A stretch of DNA of 64,000 nucleotides, from NCBI RefSeq assembly GCF_000687475.1, contig NC_057319.1, positions 4,640,001 to 4,704,000 of the forward strand, given 5' to 3'. This DNA is from Ustilaginoidea virens. Its lineage: Eukaryota; Ascomycota; Sordariomycetes; Hypocreales; Clavicipitaceae. The notes beneath the pieces are model-generated. The model ran no database searches. It had not been told where the DNA came from and saw only the letters and a list, made by a program, of their open reading frames with translations. Every line of letters starts with the position of its first letter. Within the stretch, counting starts at the first letter, position 1. The position numbers were made by a program, and so were the translations under genes. Shown in pieces: positions 22,777 to 33,076 of the stretch.

Positions 22777-24845
22777 ATGATGGCCGCTCTGGTATTGCCC
22801 ACCAGGCTAGCGCCGCTGGACTACGACATGTCCAAGCGCCTTGCTCCGCATCCGACGGAGCGCAAGAAGCGGTGGGCCACCAAGGTCAAGACTGGGTGCG
22901 CCACTTGCAGGTTCGTGGACCGCGACCCCGTCCCGTCGTGTTGCTGTGTTGCTGTGTGCTGTGTTGCTGTGTTGCTGTGTTGCTGTGTTGCTGTGTTGCT
23001 GTGTTGCTGTGTTGCTGTGTTGCTGTGTTGCTGTGTTGCTGTGTTGCTGTGTTGCTGTGTTGCTGTGTTGCTGTGTTGCTGTGTTGCTGTGTTGCTGTGT
23101 TGCTGTGTTGCTGTCGCCTTGCCGTCATGTTGCTACGAGCAAGAGGAAGAGAGGAAGAAGAGGAAGACGGACAGGCGCAAAATAAGAAGAAAAGGAAGAC
23201 GGCGAGGCACAAGAGAAGAAGATCCACCAGTCTAACAGTGTCACAATGCAGAGCCCGCAGGGTCAAATGCGACGAGGCCAAGCCCAACTGCAGGCGATGC
23301 CTGTCGGTAGGACGCGCATGCGGCGGCTACACGGCCCCGCTGGTGCCGTCGAAAAAGACACCGTCGCCGACCCCGCCGGCGACGCCGACGACGACGACGA
23401 CGCCGACGTCGACCTGGTCGGTCCTCCAGCCGAGCGGGCTGCCCGTCCTGCCCGTCTACGCGCACTCGAGCCCCGAGGAGGAGCAAATGTTCCACCTGCT
23501 GTGCACCGAAGCCGCCCTCAAGGTCGCCGGCGACTTTGACCGCGGATTCTGGTCCGTCGACGTGCCCAGGGCGACGCAGACGTACCCGGCCATCTGGCAC
23601 GCCAGCGCCTCCCTCGCCGCCGTGTACAAGCGCGTCCAGCATCAGGGCAGCAGCCCCGAGGCGGTGCAGCTCTACAAGTTCTCCCTCGACCAGTACAACA
23701 AGTCGATCAAGGCGCTCGTGTCCATCGACCCCCAGCACGCCGAGCTGAGCTACGAGGACCAGGAGACGCTGCTCCTCGCCAGCGTCCTCTTCACCAGCAT
23801 CTGCATCCTCCAGTGCGACCAGGAGACGTCCAAGGTGCACATTGACAACGGCATCCAGCTGTTCAACAAGTGGCGCTTCTGGGAGCACGCCGCCAACGCC
23901 GCCGCCGCCGGCACCGCCACCACCACCTCCATCACGACCGCCGCCGCCGCCGCCGGCAGGTCGACCAAGGCGACGACCCAGCTGTCCACCGCCGACTCGC
24001 TCGTCGCCCTCTTCACCCGCTTCGAGCTGCAGTCCTCCCTGGCCACCCCGCCCAAGCCGTACTGGCAGACCGTCAGCTTCGACAAGCGCCACGCCGTCGG
24101 CAGCGCCTTCTCCTCGGCCACCGACGCCTACTACGAGCAGCAGCAGCTCTTCAACAACCTCATCAAGGTGTACCGCACCGACGTCGTCGACCGCATCATG
24201 GGCAAGCCCGGCCCCAGCCCGGACAGGCGCCTGCCCTTCCGCTACCAGTACCGCCGCTGGAAGAGCCGGTTCCAGGGCCTGCGCGACGTGGACCAGAGGG
24301 CCCGGCTCATCCTGCAGATGTACTCGTACGCCATCGAGATCATCCTCTACGTGGACCCCGCCGAGGCCGAGCTGGGCTGGGACCGCTACACCTACGCCTT
24401 CTGGCGCATCTTTGCCCTCGGCAAGGCCCTCTTTGACCAGGAGACGAACCCGGCCGCCAGGGACGACGGCGCCGTCACCCTGTTTTCCTTTTCCCCCGTC
24501 TCGTGCCACCCCTTCCTGGGCATCGGCACCCTGTGCAGGGACGGCGCGCTGCGCCGCCGCTCCGCCGACCTGCTGAGGCGCTGGCCCCTGCGGGACGGCA
24601 TGGTCAACTACAAGATTGCCGCCGCCAACCTGCAGGCCATCATGACGTACGAGGAGTCGCACGCCAACCAGCCGGACCCGTGCCAGGACTGCGTCGACAC
24701 CCCGCAGACGCACGTGTGCGGCGACCACCGCGTCATCTACCGCGAAGTGGAGCACATTGGCGACGGGGAGGGACGGCTCGCCATGACGACGGTGGGCGAC
24801 GTCAAGCATGGCCGACCGGGAAAGTCTGTCGCGGTGACGTGGTGA
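22777..24845 (+). CDS. Zn2Cys6 fungal transcription factor
   Basis: A nuclear DNA-binding regulator of the fungal binuclear zinc cluster class. Exons are 22777-22910 and 23252-24845, giving 575 residues. The 341 bp intron interrupts the zinc cluster itself: exon 1 ends in GCATC plus AG, and exon 2 resumes with A, GCC, CGC, AGG, so the joined motif reads CATCRARRVKCDEAKPNC with spacing C-x2-C-x6-C-x5-C-x2-C-x6-C, as required. After it comes a Thr/Pro-rich linker, then a middle domain (SSPEEEQMFHLLCTEAALK, WHASASLAAVYKR) resembling the Fungal_trans_2 (DUF3468) family. An Ala-rich low-complexity insert lies at about residues 260-290 and a Cys/His-containing segment near the C-terminus. The intron is filled with an 8-base satellite (separate entry). 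Target genes cannot be predicted. Confidence 0.88.
22939..23113 (+). repeat. 8-bp satellite inside the zinc-cluster intron
   Basis: About 22 nearly perfect copies of TGTTGCTG, with one shortened unit, fill just over half of the intron that splits the Zn2Cys6 motif. On the sense strand all three frames of the array encode Cys/Val/Leu without stops, so unspliced RNA can be read through it. Confidence 0.95.
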
Positions 24846-25441
24846 TGTTGTTTTTGTCTGTTGTTGTTGTAATTGTTGTTTGTTTTTTGCAGTAGCCTGC
24901 CAACGGACGGGGAAGCACGTTGAATGGACGTTGGATTGGGCGGAGCCAAAAAGTTGATGGAATTCGAGCGTGATACACTGGATTTTAACGATATGGACGA
25001 CGGTTATAAGCGATGGAGGCGAGTGTGGACGACGATGTGGGCGATGAAGGCGAGTGTGGACGACGATATGGGCGATGAAGGCGAGTCTGGACGACGACTA
25101 TGGGCAATCGATGCGATTCTGGACGCCGATCCTGGGCGGGTATCAAGGCGAGTCGGGCTGGAGAAACTACAGGGCTCCAGAGGCCTCCACAACATTGTAT
25201 ATAGTGTATCTAATGCCGACAGACTGGTTGTGAATGGTCCAAACAATTGTAGTGTATCTAATGCCGACAGACTGGTTGTGAATGGTCCAAACAATTGTAG
25301 TGTATCTAATGCCGACAGACTGGTTGTGAATGGTCCAAACAATCGTCTCCTGCTGCGCGTACAAGAAGCCTCTCCCGCCAGCTGACCCCAAACGCCGTGC
25401 TATGCCCAATGAAGAAGAGAATAAAGATAAATCGACCTCGC
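24846..25441. repeat. Intergenic region with a 48-bp triplicate
   Basis: No gene is supported. Three direct copies of a 48-base unit occupy 25,203-25,346 (period exactly 48, nearly identical), and three imperfect copies of a unit of about 33 bases containing GGACGACGA and GGGCGATGAAGG occupy about 25,019-25,110. Both lie between the convergent 3' ends of the Zn2Cys6 gene and TMA23. Confidence 0.85.
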
Positions 25442-26227
25442 TCAGGCCCGATCCCCAATCAAGCGGCAGGCCTCTGCTTTATTCTGCGCCCGCTTGGCCT
25501 CCCGCCTGGCCCTCCTCTCTTGCTTCCTGCGCGCCCGGTCGGCCTCTTGCTCCCCCAGCCCCAGCTTCTCGTCCGTCCTGGCTTTGCGCTGCTCCTCTAG
25601 CCTTTCGTGCCGCCTGCTGGCCCTTGCCTCCCGCCGAGCCGCTTTCAGCAGGGCCTTTTCCTCCTCTGAACTCATCCTCGCCGCTTTCAGCAGGGTCTTT
25701 TCCTCCTTGGACCTCCTCCGAGCCGCCTTTAGCTGATCCTTTTCCTCCTTTGAACTCATCCTCGCCGCTTTCAGCATGGTCTTTTCCTCCTTGGACCTCC
25801 TCCGAGCCGCTTTCAGCAGGGCTTTTTCCTCCTTGGACCTCCTCCTCGCCTCGGTCGCTTCGCCAGCGGTCGCAGTCGCGGGGCTCGCTCCCGGCAGCGC
25901 GGTGCCCTCGAGGAAGCCGCCGCGCACAAACGACGCGTAGAGCGAGTACTTGCCCAGCGAGCCCCTGTCGACGGCGTTGAGCTTGCCCGTCGTGACGGTC
26001 TGCGTGACCCCGCCCTCCTTGCTGGTCTGCAGCCCCTTGAGCTGTTCGTCAAAGGCGTTCATCCACCACTGGTCGCTGGTGAAGTGGGCGGTGGTGCCCA
26101 GGCCCTTGGTGTTGTCTTTGCGGTTGAGGAGGAGAGGCTTGGCGAGGCCGATGGAGTCGTCCGTCTGGTGGAGGGAGTGGCCTTTGCCTCGCCAGCCCTG
26201 CGAGGTCAGGAGGGCGCAGGCGTCCAT
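25442..26227 (-). CDS. TMA23: Nucleolar ribosome-biogenesis protein Tma23-like (G-patch)
   Basis: A 261-residue single-exon protein starting MDACALLTSQGWRGKGHSLH. The first 65 or so residues match the Tma23 pattern: an N-terminal G-patch-like segment (GWRGKG, KPLLLNRKDNTKGLG) followed by WWMNAFDEQLKGL. In yeast Tma23 is a nucleolar factor in small-subunit biogenesis. A middle segment (GKYSLYASFVRGGFLEG) resembles the conserved continuation in fungal homologues. The C-terminal half is a tandem array of 14-residue charged units of the form ARRRSKEEKALLKA, five in a row (about residues 130-200), alternating RRRSKEEK and MSSKEEK versions; it predicts a long basic helix. Paired variants suggest recent duplication of a two-unit block. 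It shares a divergent upstream region with the DUF726 gene. Confidence 0.85.
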   Translation of the reverse strand: MDACALLTSQGWRGKGHSLHQTDDSIGLAKPLLLNRKDNTKGLGTTAHFTSDQWWMNAFDEQLKGLQTSKEGGVTQTVTTGKLNAVDRGSLGKYSLYASFVRGGFLEGTALPGASPATATAGEATEARRRSKEEKALLKAARRRSKEEKTMLKAARMSSKEEKDQLKAARRRSKEEKTLLKAARMSSEEEKALLKAARREARASRRHERLEEQRKARTDEKLGLGEQEADRARRKQERRARREAKRAQNKAEACRLIGDRA

Positions 26228-26692
26228 GACGAGGTGGGAGGGAGACGGTCGAGCGTGGTCGAGGCTGCAGAGGTTTGAAGCGCCCCGGCGCGAGAAATTT
26301 GAGATGGGAGATTGGAGATTTGAGATTTGCCGGTGGGGGCCGCTTCCTTATCGGATAAGCCGCATCGTCTCTTATCGGCTGGGAGCGGGAAGGTTGCAGG
26401 CAGTCTCACCAAGTAGCAGTGATGCAACGACACGGATGCACCCAAGCCGTTTGATTCCATGCTGTTTGCTTTTCCAATGGGTGTCGGCCCATATCGGGAT
26501 GCGTTTTGCTCCATCCGCCGTCTGCTCCATCGCTCAGCCGTCTCCGCCTGCCGTTTCCGGCCGGAAATGACGACGGTCAAGCCACAGCGTCGACGCCGCC
26601 ACTGCATGACGCAATGTGCTTAAGCTGGCCAGACCTTGCTGCCGTTGCTCGAGCTCGCAATCTTTCACACCCCGAGCCTTTTACCACCAGAC
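26228..26692. promoter_or_regulatory. Divergent promoter region between TMA23 and the DUF726 gene
   Basis: A 465 bp interval between two divergent start codons. It contains a short run of GAGATTTGAGATT-like units (about 26,290-26,325) and two copies of CTTATCGG (about 26,345-26,380). No TATA box stands out. Confidence 0.45.
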
Positions 26693-28846
26693 ATGGCTCC
26701 TCTATGCGCAGACCCTCGCCAGGTCGTCATCGCCCTCGACCGGGACAGACGAGCGGCATTGCTCGGGCTGGTTGAAGAAATCACTGCCTTTATGACGCTG
26801 GAGCTGATGAACCCGACCGACGACGGTGACGACGGTGACGACGGCAACGACGGCAACGACGGCAACGACGGCAACGACGGCAACGACGGCAACGACAGCA
26901 ATGCTGACGGCAGCGGTCAAAAACACCAGTTGACAACGACGACGACGACGGCGGCGGCGGCTGGCACCCTCCCCTTCAGTCCAACCCCAGCTCCCGCGCC
27001 AGACTCGCTCGCACTCCCCCCAACCGACAAGTTGGCCGACGATATCCAGGAAGCCGCCGTGATACACATGCAGGACTGGAAAAACGACTTCCTTCCAAAG
27101 CTCCGAGAGCTGCTAGAGGTGCACGACACTGCCGAAATCGAGGCCCAACGCCAAGCTCGTCGGGACGCCATGGACAAGCAGCAGCTCGATACCCCCGACC
27201 CAGGCGAGCTCCTCGTCAGCCCCGGCGGCATCCAGGTCGACCAGTCCGAGGACGTGCCCTCCCTCGCGCAGCTCCATCACCCCATCCCCACGACACTCGC
27301 CGCCGTCCCCTGCCAAGACAGGAGGGAGGCGCTCAGCTGCGTCCTGCTGCTGCTGCTCTCCACCGGCAAGTACTCGGCCCACTCGCGAATCCTGATGCTG
27401 TACCTCGCCTCGGCGCTGCAAGTCCCGCAGACCTTTGTCGACGCCCAAGAGGCGGAGATTGCGCAGTCGCTCATCGAGTCCTCCGCCGCGGACGCGGACC
27501 CGGACAAGAAGGCGGCCATGTCGGCCGAGGCAGAAGCCGAGAAGCGCCGGCAGCAGAACCAGTCGAGCCGCTTCTGGAAGGTCGGTCTGGCGTCGGTGGC
27601 CGGCGCCGCCATCATCGGCGTCACGGGGGGGCTGGCCGCGCCGCTCGTGGCGGGAGCGCTTGGCGGCATCATGGGCGGCGTGGGACTCGGCGGCGTGGCC
27701 GGCTTTTTGGGAATCTTTTGGGCGAACGGGGCTCTCGTGGGCGCTCTCTTTGGGGCGTACGGGGCCAAAATGACGGCGAGTCTTGACCCACGGATGATGT
27801 TTTCAATGGCGGAGAAAAGCGCGTAGCCCACTGACACATGCGTCTAGGGCGAGCTCATGGACAAATACGCCAAAGAGGTCGAAGACTTTAAGTTCATCCC
27901 CCTCGAATCGGAGCCCGCGGCAGCGGCGTCGACGTCGGTCGAGAAGCATGCAGCGCAGCGCCGCCTCCGCGTCACCATTGGCATCAACGGCTGGCTCAAC
28001 TCGGAAGACGACGTCGCCAGGCCGTGGCGCGTGCTCGACTCGTCGTCCGAAGTCTTTGCCCTCCGGTACGAGATGAAGACGCTCCTCGGCCTCGGCACGG
28101 CCCTGCAGGACCTCGTCTCGTCCTTTGCCTGGAAGACGCTCAAGGCCGAGGTCATCAAGCGCACCGTGCTGGCGACCCTCTGGGCCGCCCTGTGGCCCAT
28201 GCAGCTCCTCGCCGCCGCCTCGAGCGTCGACAACCCGTTCAGCCGGGCCAGCAACCGCTCCCAAAAGGCGGGCCGCCTGCTCGCCGACGCCCTCGTCAAC
28301 AAGGTCCAGGGCGAGCGGCCAGTCACCCTCGTCGGCTACTCGCTCGGCGCCCTGGCCATCCACGCCTGCCTCGAGTCGCTGGCCCAGCGCCGCGCGTTTG
28401 GCCTCGTCGACGCCGTCGTCCTGATTGGCACGCCGGCCCCCTCCGACGCCGCCCACTGGCGAGCCCTGCGGCCCGTCGTCTCCGGGCCCATCTTCAACGT
28501 CTACTCCGAGAACGACATGGTCCTCGGCTTCGTGTACCGCATGCACAGCCTCGCCCTCGGCGTGGCCGGCCTCCAGGCCATCCGGGGCGTCCGCGGCATC
28601 CGCAACGTCAACCTCAGCCAGCGCGTAAGCGGGCACCTGCGCTACCCGTCTCTGACGGGCGAGATCCTCCGCCGATGCGGCTTCGAAAACGTCCGTGCGG
28701 GGACCGAGATTGAAAAGGACGACCTCATCAGGATGAAGGACGAGCATGCCGAGGCCAGTGCCGAAGCCAGTGCCGAGGCCGGAGCCGAGACCAGTGCTGA
28801 CAGCAGGGGTGAAGAGGGCCAAGAGGGAACCCAAAATCACAAGTAG
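26693..28846 (+). CDS. DUF726 alpha/beta-hydrolase membrane protein (TMCO4 / Mil1-like)
   Basis: Two exons, 26693-27775 and 27848-28846, 693 residues. The intron is a GC-AG intron: the donor reads ACG|GCGAGT and the acceptor CTAG|GGC. This restores the family sequence FGAYGAKMTGELMDKYAKEV; retaining the intron gives an early stop. The start is taken at MAPLCADPRQ. Seen: an Asp/Gly/Asn repeat (residues about 43-70), a glycine-rich hydrophobic stretch (about 300-360) likely spanning membrane, and a hydrolase core with the nucleophile motif VGYSLGAL near 523, an Asp in SENDMVLG and a His in SGHLRYP as candidate triad partners. Yeast Mil1 (YFL034W) and human TMCO4 belong to this family; the yeast protein interacts with clathrin adaptor subunits. 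The C-terminus ends in Ala/Glu repeats. Substrate unknown. Confidence 0.88.
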
Positions 28847-29613
28847 CATGTCTTGCACGGAAAGAGACAAGTCTGAGCACGCAAATGCATATTTTACCGC
28901 GGCATGGTAACCCGTCACGTCCATGTAGCTGAAACATCACACACCAATGCAATGATGTCGGGGCACAAACAATCGTGTCAATTAAAGCCTAGCAGTGAGG
29001 AGACTCATTCGTCGCCTTGTTCGAATTTCTCGCTACAAATCAGTCGCATACTGGGAGGGAAAAGAGAAGAAAAAAAAAAAAAAAGAACCCAGATCACCCG
29101 GCTGTGGTGGATCGGCTACATCAGAAGCCGGCAATTCCCCATTCAAGCGACCGACACGGCAGACGTGATCAGATATTGTCCACCTCTTACCTTGGCGCTA
29201 GCATGTTCTTGCCAGAAAATAAAAAGTTAACAGAGATCAAGACGTAGGGGAATATAGTTTTCAAAGGTACATGACCGAGATGGCTCGCTCACTTACACAC
29301 ATGAACGTGTGTGTCCCGTGGTATCATAGCAGGGGGGAATTTTGGGGGACAAAAAAAAGGATAAACAAAGAAAAAAAATATTAGGGCAAGACTTTGCTTA
29401 AAAATACAGTAAAAGCACCAGGTGCTGGCTTTGGATGTATCAACGGGATGACAAGGGCATCGGCACGCGACATCGGTGGATAGACGGACGAATGCGCTGG
29501 CCGGTTGGGAGTTTTCGATAGTGAACGGTTGTTTAACGCGACGAGGACGTTTTGGCTGGCTGTAAGTGGAAAAAAGACAGACAGGATGGTCGTCACTTGA
29601 CAACTAATCGTCT
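28847..29613. other. Intergenic region between convergent genes
   Basis: No gene is supported. The DUF726 gene and the Msb1-like gene converge on it, so it carries both 3' ends. It holds short A runs (about 29,070-29,085 and 29,345-29,380). The small minus-strand open frames have no recognisable content. Confidence 0.5.
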
Positions 29614-30612
29614 CTAAGACCGGCTTGTCATGGCGTGCAGCGACCCGTTTCCCGTGTCCATATCACCGGTCAATTCGGCCACGCGGGCCTTGATGCGAGC
29701 GACGCGTGATTCGATGGCTACCGCACGGCATAAGCAGATGCGAGGTATGGGAGGGAGAAAGGGGACGAGAAACAGAACAAAGGGGGCGGGGGTTTGAAAA
29801 CTCACTCTCCTCTACGCTGGCATCATCATCGTCGCATGCAGCCTTGTGGAGCCGCGGCATTTCCTCGCGCTGACGAGTTGACGCTCTTTGGGCAGCGTTT
29901 TTGCGGATTTGGGCCCATCGGTCTTGGACGCCGGGACCGGCGCTTTGGTTCAGTTTCTCCTTTTCAATAGGTTCCGGAAACCTGGGTTCCTTGCCGCCCT
30001 CTGGGGAAGAGACGGGACTCGGCGCGGCAGGCCTCGGGGTAGCATCCTGCTCTTCTTCTTGGGGAACCAAGGCAGGTTGCTCGACCAGCGGCCCTTGGTC
30101 GAATCGTGCAAATTCTTCATCGACGTCGGCGGCATCGTCGGCATACGATTGACCACCTACCGGAGGGTCGTAGGTGGGCTGCACAATTGTGCTGGAATGG
30201 TCTTCCAAAATGGGCTCTGCCGACGCAGCCGTCGTTACTTGTTCCGGCAAGGGAGAGGCGACGGGGGCGACGTGTTTCGGACTGGATGGCACTTGACGCT
30301 GGACAGGCTCGTCCGTCGCGGATGCATTGTTCTGCATCATGCTGGACAATTGGGCGGCAGCATTCTCTGGAATCTTGGACGAGCGGTTTTTCCGCCTCAG
30401 CAGATTGAGCAATCCCTTCTTGTCCTTGGCTGGAGCCGCGTCTTGCTGCTTCGTCGCACCGGGAGCGGAATCAGTCGATTGTGTCTGGGCAGCGGTGCTT
30501 GTCAGGCCAGCCCCGTTGCTCGTTGCATCCGCGGCTGCGACGTCCCTTTCATCCCCTGCTTGGTGCTCTGCCGGCTGACCATCTGCTGGCGTCTTCTTTT
30601 CGGGGCCCATCG

Positions 30613-30647
<35 letters not shown>

Positions 30648-33076
30648 TGCGACTCCTGCAGAGGCTTTGAACCGCGAGCGACAGGCAGTGTGGCTGGGAC
30701 GGACTCGTCCTTGGCAGGCACCACGGGCCTGTCGCGGTCGCCAGCGTGGCCGTTTTCGCGGGCGACGCCGTTTCCATTCATGTGCTCCGACGTGGGCGAG
30801 TAGGGCACCGCGAGACCTCGTCCGGCATTGCTGTTGGCCATGTAGGCATCCTTGATGGTGCCCTTGTCGTACTTGCTGACCCATTTCAAGGCCGACGAAG
30901 CTTCCCCGACAATCTGGGGCTGCAGCGTGAGGACGCTGGTCGTCTTCTCCGCCGCCGAGTCGTCGGTGCGGCCGCGGCGCGTCTGCGAGGAGACGTCGTG
31001 CTGCTCGCTTTCCTTGACGGCCGCACGCATCTGCGCGGCCTTGGCCTGGATTCTGGCGTGGGTGTCGGGCCCGACGCTGGCCTTGGTGCTTGCAGAATTC
31101 GCGGCGCCCTTGTCACCGCGGTCCAAGATGTGCTTGCCCACCGACTTGCGGCGTCCCATGCTTCTGCCTCTCCGAGTCCAGCTGAAAAGCCCCTTCTTCT
31201 CCGCAATGTAGGCGCCGCCGTCCTGCTCTGGCGCGGATCCCGCAATCATCTCCTCCATGACCAGCCAATGGCCACCGCCCACCCTCGTCTCGATAATGGC
31301 GCATCGGCCAAAGGCAGACTTGCGGCTGGACGTCTCCTCCGGGCCCAGACTGTTCATCCAGACCCACCAAAAGGCGTTGTCGAGGTCCAGGACGGTGATG
31401 CTGGCAAGCTCGCCAGGCTGGAGGTTCGCCGGGTTGGACTCGAGCCGGGGACGGTGAGACTGCGAGCTCTGCTGCCGGACCTGCGTCTCGATCGGCGGCA
31501 GGACCTTGTCGGGGGGCAGGAGCAGGTTTGACGGATTTTGCCCTTCGTCAACGAAGCCCGACGACAGAAAATCGGCCCACGAGGGAGTGGATGGGCGGCC
31601 CAGGTCCGTGGCAGATGCGGCTGTGGACCTCAATGACTGCACGTGCTTTTCCTGAACAGGGACCCTGCTGCCTTCGGCTTGGACTTCTTCCTCCACAGTC
31701 TCGGCGAAGCCGATATCCTGGAATCGGGACCAGGAGGCGTCTCGCAGGCTGGTCGAGTGCTTGATGCTCGAGGCCTGCGACTCGTTGGTGGCGGAGATGG
31801 CTCTCAGGACGCGGAGACACTCCTCCGTCAATGCCTGCACAGGGTCTTCATGCTCGGAAAACTCCTGCAGCACGGGGTCCGAGTCGCGGTACTGGAAGTG
31901 GCCGGCTCGGCGGAGCAAGGCGAACGGAGTTGGCGAGACCGAGTCTACGAGCATGACGATCTTGTTCGTCCTCGACATGAGCTTCGCCGCCGCGCCGCCG
32001 CTTCCGGGCGGGTACTCTGTTTCGTTGAGCAGCTTCTCCAGCGATCTGGGGAGCATCGTGATGCCCGTGAGACCTTCTTCGGGGCTCAGCGACCGCAGAT
32101 AGGCAAAAAACAAGTGCGTCGTCGCGTCAGCGGCTCTAGCCCACGGCTTGTTAGCAAACTGTTTTGAAAGGCGGAGCACCACCTTCCAAGCCGCCCCCGG
32201 GATTACTCACTTCTTCCACGACCTGTAGCCCCCGTCAAACCCGGTGCCCGTATCTTTGTGCTCGAATGCCCACCAAGCTGCCAAGCGTGGGAGCAGCCGA
32301 CCGCCAAAGCCGTTGGTCTTGCCGTGAGCAGCTATGGCAGCTACGAGCTCGAAAAAGTCAAATATGATGCGCTGGCGAGAGCCGCTGTCGACACTGAGCG
32401 GTATGAATGTCTTGAACGAGTCTCTGGCCATGTGAGAATCTGTCGCCATTTGATCAGTTTGATGCAAGCTGGCCGCGGTCCCCCCCCTTCGAGCAGCGTC
32501 ACCTACCCTCTTCACCAATCTTGAATAGCTCGTAGGCATCCCAGCCCACTACACCGCCGGCAACTCGACCCCAGCACCATTTGACAACACCCGATATTAC
32601 CTAGCCACGGACCCGTTAGCTCTGGCGTTTCGGCACCTGCAGCAGCCAGGCTCTACTCACCATTGGCTCCGTCATGCGCAGCTCTTGGCTTAACGCGCCT
32701 CCCTTCAACCCGTAGCCATCGTCGAAGAAATGCCTGATAAAGGTGCGAACCGCGCTGGGATCGGATGTTGGCCGATAAGGCAGCAGGAGAAATGGAATGT
32801 CGAGGCCTGGGGAGGTTCCGGGACAAAATTAGCCATATTGTCCCAAACAAGGCGCAGTTCGGGACGAATACGCCCAAGGGTGAACTCACCTCTGGCCTTG
32901 AGCTCCGCGGTGCAAAAATGCAACAGCTCGTGGATTTCTTCAGGCTCCACCGACTGGCGCGCGTAGGCATCGTCCCATTTCGGCTGTTGCGGGAGCGAGT
33001 TTGTCAGATCTTGCAAGGCATTCTTCTTCTTTCTCAAAGGGTCGCGAGCCTTGAGGCGTGACAGAAATCCATGCAT
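29614..33076 (-). CDS. Msb1/Mug8-domain protein (polarity/Rho-pathway regulator)
   Basis: Six exons on the minus strand: 32890-33076, 32661-32806, 32507-32600, 32211-32439, 29806-32135 and 29614-29717, with every phase consistent. The product is 1029 residues. It starts MHGFLSRLKARDPLRKKK and runs into the Msb1/Mug8 homology region: PKWDDAYARQSVEPEEIHEL, GLDIPFLLLPYRPTSDPSAV, RTFIRHFFDDGYGLKGG, RMTEPMVISGVVKWCW, and TGFDGGYRSWKKAADATTH. In yeast Msb1 acts with Cdc42 and Rho1 in bud development and 1,3-beta-glucan synthesis; Mug8 is the fission yeast relative. The last half is disordered (Ser/Pro/Gln-rich) and holds a ten-residue Gln run near residue 700. The final small exon encodes IESRVARIKARVAELTGD, a likely helical tail. 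The role here is inferred from the family. Confidence 0.88.

Noticed and set aside
23241..24809. 522-codon minus-strand open frame opposite the Zn2Cys6 gene
   Set aside because: Antisense shadow with Gly/Val/Asp bias; no motif and no promoter.
25203..25346. Structured RNA from the 48-bp triplicate
   Set aside because: The unit has no obvious self-complementarity; simplest reading is a minisatellite.
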